A stretch of DNA of 64,000 nt, taken from the NCBI GenBank assembly GCA_942159475.1, contig OW804094.1, positions 49,534,966 to 49,598,965 on the forward strand, read 5' to 3'. The DNA comes from Sthenelais limicola (taxonomy: Eukaryota > Annelida > Polychaeta > Phyllodocida > Sigalionidae). Of the stretch, positions 56,525 through 64,000 are shown piece by piece. A program made the translations under genes and the position numbers. The notes under the pieces are model-generated. The model did no database searches, was not told where the DNA came from, and was given only the letters and a program-made list of their open reading frames with translations. Positions within the stretch are counted from its first letter, which is position 1. Each line of letters begins with the position of its first letter.

Positions 56525-56769
56525 ACATAATAGTAATTAAAGGAACCTAAAATTATATAGGCCTACTCTTGTTGGATATTCAAAATTTAAACTATAATAA
56601 GTTAGCTTGTAATTTTAACCAAAGGATGGGCTCGAGAACCCCAACGTTATAATGAAGTTTTTTAGGATGCAAACAATGATTTATCTATTCTTGTGGAACC
56701 TGTCATCTGATGACACTGTATATTACTTTACTATGATGGAAGAAAATTAAAAATTCTAACTATTTGCAG

Positions 56770-56857
56770 GTTCAAATGCATAGGGCTAGCTGGAGACTGG
56801 CCAAGGTAACCATGGTTTCACCGCTAGGAGCCCTTACCCATGAAGAGCAATTGACAG
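56770..56857 (+). CDS. Candidate host gene, exon 2
   Basis: 88 bp between acceptor 'actatttgcag' and donor 'gacag|gtatgt'. Open in the phase set by exon 1: 29 codons (VQMHRASWRLAKV, then LTHEEQLT) and one leftover base. An internal AAG|GTAACC could act as a weaker donor. No domain recognised. Confidence 0.4.
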
Positions 56858-58099
56858 GTATGTTTATTGGTGACAATTCATATTAAAGACCCACTGACAT
56901 GTGAAAAAATATGTAGTTTTGCCCCCCTAGTACGATAGCCGGCCTAACCATTATACCAAGTCCGAAATATTAAGTTTCTATGTCCAGCGGTTTTGAAGTT
57001 AGAGCCTTGTGAATACCCCCGATCTGGATCACACTCCTCTCTCCACCCGCCGCTGGTAGAGCAGTGCGGTGCGGATACTCAAATATTGCAAAAATATATT
57101 TATTTCATTATTTTCGCATTATTTTCATTTTTTATGGTAAATAATGTTTGTATATATTTCATATTCAATACATGTATACTTACAACTGTCTAGTCATAGG
57201 ATGTCACAGAATCTGATTTAAAATAGGTTGAAAACGTTTTGTATGAGTACCTTAAAAATATTTTGTTTTTAATATTTTCGCCTATTTTCCACATAATTAA
57301 CTGTAAATTACGGGGTGATGTCCACAGCTTTCGAGGTGGGAAGTTTGATTTTCGGATTCAGCAGTCTTTTTTACATAGAAATCAGCAAAGTTCACTTATT
57401 CCCCTGTTGGGTGCAACGAAAATCATTTTCTAGCCACATTTTGAGGACCCTGCTTACGGCCTAATTCCATGGTGTGTCAAAAATGATCGTCAATCACCAT
57501 CTAGAACTTAATGTAAAAAATAGAATTTTGTTCTCTCTCCTCTGTCTCCTCCTGTCTTCCTCTCTCCTCCCTATCTGTCTCTTTCTGTCTAATTTCAATA
57601 ATTCTTTTAGACAGGACCAGGGGTTTTTAGTTATTGTTAGTCATAGGCCAATGGTGTATTGTAATAGCAAGGTTTATTATTTCGGATACCTGCCAAGCAA
57701 GGTTTATATTAAGATTTTATATCAGTCAGGGCTCAAAACAAATCTACCACCTAACTTGCCCAATGGGCAAGTAGCAGTCAAGTTATACTTGGCAATTTCC
57801 ACCAATTTGACAACATTTGGGCCGCAAGCACCCCCCTGAGTACCCCAAAATAATTTTTACATTAATCAGTTGGTTTCTTATTTTCTATCAACCTTATATA
57901 TATATGCGCATTAAACTGCCAAGTTTGGAACCATTCTGATTATTAGTAAATCTTTTACAGGGGGGGGGGTTCGAAAAATAGATCCCAAATATGAAAAAAA
58001 TAGCAAGTCGAATAATGGTATATATTTGTACATAAATGAGGATTTAAATTAAAAATAAATAAAACAAATATGCACATAATGTTTTAAACAATTTTGTAC

Positions 58100-58265
58100 T
58101 TGATAGGCCTCGACATAAGGGTGACAGCATTTGTTAGTTTGTGAAAATATCCCCATCAGAAGGAGAGTTATAGCCAAATAACCATTCCAGTAATGGTAAT
58201 GATAATGGCAGCGGCAAGGGTTATTGACCCTGCCTATATACACATATATAACCGATTTTGTTTGG
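58100..58265. repeat. Dispersed repeat, copy 2 (pair with 21690-21862)
   Basis: Same phrase order as 21690-21862, with moderate divergence. Confidence 0.5.
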
Positions 58266-58400
58266 AATATTTACACAATTATATAATATTCTATAGTATA
58301 GTATTTTATTACAAGCACTTGGTAGATAATGTCAAGTATTCAACTGATAACTTTGTCCCTTGTTAATGATGTTTAATTCATGCCTTGACCTTATTTACAG

Positions 58401-58483
58401 AATGCATTGTCGAGCTGCTGGAAACAAATCAACTAACCATGGAGGAGCCGAGGAACAGTTGTTTGGACTTAGTCAGAGTTTGA
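58401..58483 (+). CDS. Candidate host gene, terminal exon
   Basis: Acceptor 'gaccttatttacag'. The first two bases complete the split codon from exon 2, then 26 codons (CIVELLETNQLTMEEP ... DLVRV) and TGA at 58481-58483. Total predicted protein 102 residues with a helical acidic end. A second frame of the same exon (MHCRAAGNKSTNHGG) is also open for 39 codons, so the reading frame is not certain. Downstream DNA is presumably 3' untranslated. Confidence 0.35.
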
Positions 58484-59744
58484 TCAGCAATGGCAATATA
58501 CTCAGGAATATACTCAAATGAACCTACTTGGCATGGCCATTTGAGTAGAGAAACTGGACTATCAGGACTTACCGGCCTTAAATCCTTAGGAACTATGACA
58601 ACTATTTGATCAGAATGACCTGCTATTTAATACCACCGCCAAATGGCACAGGATCCAACTTCACCACCAAAGGATCAGATAACACCAATACACCAGGGAG
58701 CTGTACAGTGATCGTCTCATCCATGAGCAGAAGCTCATCAAATCTAGGCCTCAACCCAAGATGGCCAACACCTAAATATGTGAATCTTAAAGCAAGAGTA
58801 CTAAACATATGACAATTACCTGGTGAAATTGGGTATACCGATCCAGTGTTAATGAATAGGTGAAGTCATTCAAGATTATTGGCAGCCACAGAATATCATA
58901 TACTATTTCAGCCGAATATTCTTATAATCATTGACCATGACATGTATATATAGGGCTGATACGTTGTTGATAAGATGACAATATTTATGTATAGTTATCA
59001 TGTTTATATCAGCAAAATCCAAGATGGCCGCCATGACGGCGATCATTATTTTAGGCTTTTTTCGTGCCAAATTACATCCAAACCTCAATATATTTAACAG
59101 ACCTAAACATGTACATTTCGTCTAGAGTATATTCCTGGTCATGTAGGCTAAATATTTAATCAAAACTTCAAATATTTAGTGAATAATCAATGCAACAGAT
59201 TTTTCTATAGTATTTCAATGGGGACGAGATTTTCATAAAAAAAAATTCTATTCTTAAAGAAGGGGGGCTCAATTTCATTTTGAATACCCCAACGTGCATC
59301 CATGTGTTATATGTCCCTTCCTTGGTTGATATCCTATAGCAATTTATGGGTGAAGATCATTTTGGATATGATTTAAAGTATTACTTTGGTAAACACTGGA
59401 AAATGTATTAATATTTTGTTTGAATCAGATCTTACAGTGTTAAAATATAGGCGATGTCATTTGAGATTTCCTGATGTATTTATGTATAAATATGGTATAT
59501 TGTACTAGGTTAAAGGTCAAGTGTAATGAAAATGTTAAAAATCAAGATAAGGGCTGATATACATTTGTGGTGGTGGTATCGATGGCATCTGGGGTTGAAA
59601 AATTGGGAAAAAATTCTGTTAATGCCCGTTTTTCATAACTTTCTTATGAATACACAAATGGGGCTCAGTTTGCCTTAGTGGAGGGTGTGTACTCACACCC
59701 CACCGCTGTGACGTCATCTTTGTTCAGGCTAAGGCCTGCTTTAT
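58484..59744. other. No further gene recognised
   Basis: AT-rich, no long frame. 'caagatggccgccatgacgg' at 59020 is another YY1-like core without an exon near it. A pair of overlapping frames at 58606-58812 lacks any protein feature. Confidence 0.4.
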
Positions 59745-60065
59745 AGGGGGCCCACACTGATGGCGATTGGCTTTGTGATAAGCTTTGCAATAAGGTTTGC
59801 AATGAAATGGAACATTTTCTATCACAAAAATAATCCTGTCACAGCAGTTTGTGCCAATTCCCGATAGGTTTTGCGACAGGTTTTGCGACGGAAAAAATCG
59901 CAGAGTTAATCGCAAAGTTATTTGACATGTTTAATATTTGTTTGCGCTATGTAGTCTATCGGGAGAAGTTAATATGCTTTGTGATTGATTGCAATAGTGT
60001 GTTCTGCTTTGCGATGGGTTTGTGATAGGTTTTTGCGATATAGAACTTAAAATCGTCTGCTAAAG
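59745..60065. mobile_element. TTGCGA/TTGCAA word element, decayed relative of 7755-8131
   Basis: Starts 'cccacactgatggcgattgg' and carries many TTTGCGA, TTGCAA, TCGCAA and 'cgataggtttt' words. It shares 'gacatgtttaatatttgttt' (in reverse) with the centre of the 7755-8131 element ('aacaaatattaaacatgtc'). The right terminus is not clear. Confidence 0.6.
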
Positions 60066-60730
60066 CCTAGGCAGAAAATAGTATGGAAAAGGGACAACTA
60101 CTGTGAATACATTTTTTGGAATATCTGATATACAGAAATAATTTGGTAAAAATTAATATGAATGTCATGATGTATTTTATTTTATTTTTTATTTTGGAAG
60201 CATTAATTTTGTAGATCGTTTCAAAATATTCCCCCAAATGCATCAAATACCAAATAAAAACCTTTACACTTGACCTTTAAGGTATTTTATGTTATCAAGT
60301 TTATATTGCTCAAAGAGAGAATGTAGGATTTGAAAATATTTGTCATATTAGAGCATTGTAAAGCATTGATATGCTGGTGAGAAATGTGAGAAGTCTAAAT
60401 ATATTACCAGCAAAGTTTTTTTCAGGCGATTTATCAATCTTTTGTTCTTTTATATTATTCTGCACCAATGAATTGTGCAGTAGGGGTCCAATCGAATGAA
60501 TAGCCATGGATTTGAAATGTAGGTGAAGGTACCTGTGATTATGTACCAAAAGATAAGTGATATACAAGTCTGCATAAAATTTGAAACATTTTGAAATTAG
60601 TGCAATGACGTAGAGAGATTCAGTGTATATGATACAAAGAGATCATGCGAAGATGTCTCCCGACCTAAGTCTTAAGATGTTGGAATAAAATATGTTAAAT
60701 ATAAATATACTTGTAATGTCTTTTGTAACT

Positions 60731-60750
60731 GGGGGGGGGGGGGGGGGGGG
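60731..60750. repeat. Poly-G run
   Basis: Uninterrupted G run of about 20 followed by 'cgtggatgg'; a second, shorter G run lies at 60838. Length may be unreliable in the assembly. Confidence 0.85.
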
Positions 60751-60877
60751 CGTGGATGGATAAAATGCTATTATGAAAATAAATCTAGATATTCAAACAA
60801 GGGGTAAATCTAGTGGGGGTATTGCCTGGGCAAGTTCGGGGGGGGGCATTTTTTTTTTTAAATTCTGGAAAAAATTA

Positions 60878-61105
60878 CGGTGCCGTATCACAGTGCGGTA
60901 CTGTCCATAAAACAGTGCCCAGTAACGGTGCCATATAGGCCTGTCTATATGGAGGGTACCACACCGTTATTAGCGCGGAGCGGTACCGTTATTAGTACGG
61001 AGCGGTACTGTGACCAGCACGGAGCGGCACTGTGATAATTACGGTGCCTTGTCACGGTGCCTTTGTACGGTACCGCACCTGCATTCCGGGTTTCCGGTGC
61101 CGCAC
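60878..61105. repeat. GC-rich ACGGTGCC / GGAGCGGTAC repeat block
   Basis: Unit of about 22 bp (accgttattagYRcggagcgg) at 60962, 60984 and 61007, then diverging. On both sides ACGGTGCC and GGCACCG words occur in both orientations, allowing foldback. A short relative with 'acggtgcc', 'ggcaccgttaataataacgg' and 'agcgcgg' is at 51590-51640. Confidence 0.7.
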
Positions 61106-61410
61106 TGTTAAAACACAGAACTCTGCAGTTATTACGATTTACTGTGTGGTTGTCCTTCTGATTGTTTTCGTATAGATTTAAATTAATTGGAATTTCATTG
61201 GTTATTGGTAATCACACTTTAAATTTTGTTAATTAATAATTAATAACTATAGTAATTATTCTTGTCATAATGGCTGAGCTGCATCTTTAAACTAAAGCTA
61301 ACTGTGGAATCCATGGTAACTTGGCCCTGAGGTGTTCCCACAATGTAAATGCTTCCTGAATTATGGAGGCTGACTTAAATTAAGCCACCATTTATTTGGA
61401 ATTTAGGAAT

Positions 61411-62093
61411 TGGGATGTGTTTCACGAAAATGGGTCACAAGTCGCAAAAAATGGATTTCGAGATATCATCATATCTAAAAAGCTGATATCTAGGATATTC
61501 TAATGATACTTAATAATAAGACATCTAATAAGTAGTTCTAAATTTTAAGTTTGATGTTTTTATTTCTAAAACAAAGTTTGCAATATTTCTGGGTGGGCAA
61601 TTACCAGTAAAATAGCTAAATATACGCCGTAGGATGACCTTCAAAACGCAAGATGCACGGCGTCAATGATCATCTAAATCTAATCACCTTTCTCAACTCA
61701 TTAATATGTTTTACCTTATACCCAAAATGGAAAAAAGTTTACATGTATAATATTTGTGTCGTATTTGAATGATTGACTATTTGACTATGATTTAATTGCG
61801 TAATCAATTTGACTAGTGATTGTACAATTTCATGAATTAATTTGTATTACTATTATTTAATTATGTTTATATAGGCTGAAAATGTTGTACTTAGTACATG
61901 AGCTTATGAATAAAAAACAAACAAACAAACAAACAAGAACATATTTAATACAATATCCTGCAATTTGGTGCATAGATTCATATGAATAACAGAGGCAAAG
62001 CAACCAAAAATTAGAACATTCTGATGAAGAGATCTTGTAAATATATCATTCTAGCGACTTGTGATTCTTTTTCCGGTGACACAGCACACTTTG
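61411..62093 (+). mobile_element. TIR-A copy, both ends, split by a retroposon
   Basis: Left 'gatgtgtttcacgaaaatgg', right 'cgacttgtgattctttttcc' then 'gtgacacagcacac'. All body phrases are in order. Interrupted at 61654-61933. About 400 bp without the insert. Confidence 0.8.
61654..61933 (+). mobile_element. LINE 3' fragment with (AAAC)n tail and CAAGA target duplication
   Basis: 280 bp flanked by 'caaga' at 61649-61653 and 61934-61938. Ends 'gagcttatgaataaaaaa' followed by (caaa)n. Only 3' untranslated DNA of the parent LINE is present. Confidence 0.7.
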
Positions 62094-62565
62094 GCGTAAA
62101 GCCATAATCTAGTAACATCCAATGAAATTATGCCCGGGAATTCTGAACGAAATTAGATAATGTAATTCAAGTTAAGCCTTCTTCAAAATAGTATTGCTGA
62201 TTGTAAGCTTATACATGACTCATTCACTACTGCTGTTATTTATATGTGAATACCCGATATAAGATTATGTCTCGTTTGCGGTGCAGGGGACTTCAACTCT
62301 AGACTTTATTCCCAAAGCGTAAGCCTTTATGTTTAATTTACTTTTACCTACTGTTGCTTTGATGTCATTGCTTTCCTTGTTTCCCTTTGTGTAAATTTTA
62401 TGTGGTGACGTTTAAAGTGATACCAATATGATACAAAGTTTAAACTGATACAAATATAGACGTGTGCAACATGCAACAACCATCGAAATTTGTTTTATCA
62501 TTTATATAACATATTAGCATTGATATAATATATACGCCCTTATGAATTCATCATAATATTAAAAC

Positions 62566-62900
62566 GATGAAATCAAGCTAATTCCAATGATAGTAAACAT
62601 CAAGGGCATCTACGAAGTGATTCTATATTTCATGTTTGATATATTTATGTATGAAAACAAGTTTGCAACATTTCTGGGTGTGCAATTACTAGCAAATAAT
62701 TAAACGTACTTCACAGAATGACCTTTGGACCACAAGGATATATTTAATACACTCTCTTGAAATTTGATACATGTGTTTACATGTGTTTGGAAGCACGAAA
62801 ACCCTCCAAGAATGTGAACTTTCGAACAAAAAGATCTTGTGATTAATTCAATTTGAAAAATATCATTTTTGCGACTTGTGGCACATTTTCCTGGAACTTT
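62566..62900 (+). mobile_element. TIR-A copy, left end lost
   Basis: Begins at 'acgatgaaatcaagctaatt' and runs to the terminal 'gcgacttgtggcacattttc'. It lies 40 bp before the next copy in the same orientation. Confidence 0.75.
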
Positions 62901-62937
62901 TTATTTAAGCTCACATGATGGAACACATTGCATATAT

Positions 62938-63268
62938 AATGTTGTGTTCAAGGAATATGAGTCACAAGTTGCACAAAATAATCTTTGGGATAACAACATA
63001 TTTGAAACGATGAGATCAAGCCGATTCCAATGATAGTTAACATAAGGACTTAATAAGGAATACATATTTCTATATTTCAAGTTTGAAAAGAAAGTTTGCA
63101 ATATTTGTATTACTAGTAAAGTAGCTAAATATCCTCCATAGGATGACCTTACAAACACAAGGATATATTTAATATACCGTCTTGGAATTTGGAATATGTA
63201 TTCATACGACCTCAAGGACCGGACACCCCAAAAATGAAAACATTGCAACAAAGGGTGAGAGTGAGTAA
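62938..63268 (+). mobile_element. TIR-A copy, right end lost
   Basis: Left end 'tgtgttcaaggaatatgagt', then the full body to 'gaaaacattgcaacaaaggg'. The minus-strand frame of 116 codons (63251-62901) is only the antisense of this repeat pair. Confidence 0.75.
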
Positions 63269-63404
63269 ATCACCTAAAAAAAATCAAGTATGGTATAAGA
63301 TATAGTGTGCATATTGAGACACCATTGAGACAGATACACTAGACTACGTATGCTGGCAGTGTGACCCACAAAATGAGCCATGATATGAATCAGCTCAGAG
63401 CTAC

Positions 63405-63675
63405 TCGTATTCCCTCCACCTGCTCGTCAGGGGCACGTTGCATGTTTTGACGCCCTAACCCTTTGTGATTTGTCAATGCCTTGTGCTTCTGTTCTAATTC
63501 TTTTTTTATTATTTATTTTAAGTATATAATATCAATCTTATATCGATGTGGTAATGGTAGACCTTATGTCGATTTGTGTATACCTTTGTATTATAATCAT
63601 GTAACGTATAGCTTCAACTGAGAATAATGCGTTTCACATAATGTTTTGGCTAAATAAAATCATTTAAATATAATT
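63405..63675 (+). repeat. Probable LINE 3' end
   Basis: Ends 'ttttggctaaataaaatc' followed by 'atttaaatata', in the style of target-primed retroposon tails. No coding remnant; family not recognised. Confidence 0.35.
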
Positions 63676-63792
63676 CCTCCTCAATTATCACTGTCCTGGC
63701 CTTGTTTCACCAGTAACAGAATTTCTACCCAATCCTCAAGTGTCTGGTATATCTAACCCTTGCATAAGCCGTGTCCCCACCTGCCTATATAG

Positions 63793-63890
63793 CTAGTCAC
63801 AAGTGGCAAAAAATGAATTTTGAGATATCATCACATTTGAAAAGATGAGATCATGCCGATTCCAATCATAGTAAACATTAGGAAAGCGAA
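63793..63890 (+). repeat. TIR-A left-end fragment
   Basis: 'agtcacaagtggcaaaaaat' followed by 'gatgagatcatgccgattcc' and 'gtaaacattaggaa'; the outermost ~20 bp are missing. Confidence 0.7.
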
Positions 63891-64000
63891 CACGTATTTC
63901 ACATCATAACACATAATATATCATGTATTCCTAGCTACAGTGGGACTTTCCTATTTAGGAAAGGAAAAAGGAGTGAGCATAGCAACCAATATTTTAAGTA

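Noticed and set aside
62901..63251. 116-codon minus-strand frame
   Set aside because: It is antisense to two adjacent TIR-A copies; similar frames arise in other copies of that repeat.

Overview
This is a gene-poor, AT-rich stretch of eukaryotic chromosome, almost certainly from an animal and probably an aquatic invertebrate. The evidence is the element mix: a Ngaro-type tyrosine-recombinase (YR) retrotransposon, CR1/jockey-like LINEs, a short LTR-element remnant, many non-autonomous DNA transposons, and GT-AG split coding exons. No bacterial-style operon, rRNA, tRNA or CRISPR array was found. The species cannot be fixed from sequence alone. Boundaries and repeat matches were read by eye, without alignment software.

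Layout. 1-12 kb: many copies of one ~0.5 kb terminal-inverted-repeat family (called TIR-A here, ends TGTGATGTGT.../...ACACATCACA), a large inverted duplication, an LTR-like block with a primer-binding-like site, and at 5.0-9.1 kb a cluster of foldback DNA elements built from short GC-containing words in both orientations. 13.7-17.0 kb: a decayed LINE with endonuclease and reverse transcriptase. 17-26.6 kb: repeat fragments, a foldback at 24.7 kb and a 1.3 kb segment bounded by inverted repeats at 21.5-22.8 kb. 26.6-38.5 kb: two inverted 34-bp ends with matching subterminal repeats, 11.9 kb apart, suggest one very large DNA transposon. It contains a multi-exon gene or gene relic on the minus strand (29.8-33.4 kb), a 1.4 kb TIR element and a hammerhead-like motif.

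41.6-50.0 kb is a five-deep nest: a TIR-A copy is split by a small CTGTAA-ended element, which holds a complete Ngaro-type element (A1-ORFs-B1-A2-B2 split repeats, minus strand), which is split by a LINE (plus strand), which is split by a short LTR element with a 4-bp target duplication. The Ngaro ORFs (Gag-like, RT/RNase H, YR) carry one frameshift, one in-frame stop and the LINE insertion, so this copy is dead.

53.4-58.5 kb holds a candidate host gene on the plus strand: a promoter with NRF-1-like and YY1-like sites and three phase-compatible exons encoding about 102 residues. The remainder (50-53 kb and 58.5-64 kb) is TIR-A copies, foldbacks, homopolymer runs, LINE tails and sequence in which nothing was recognised.
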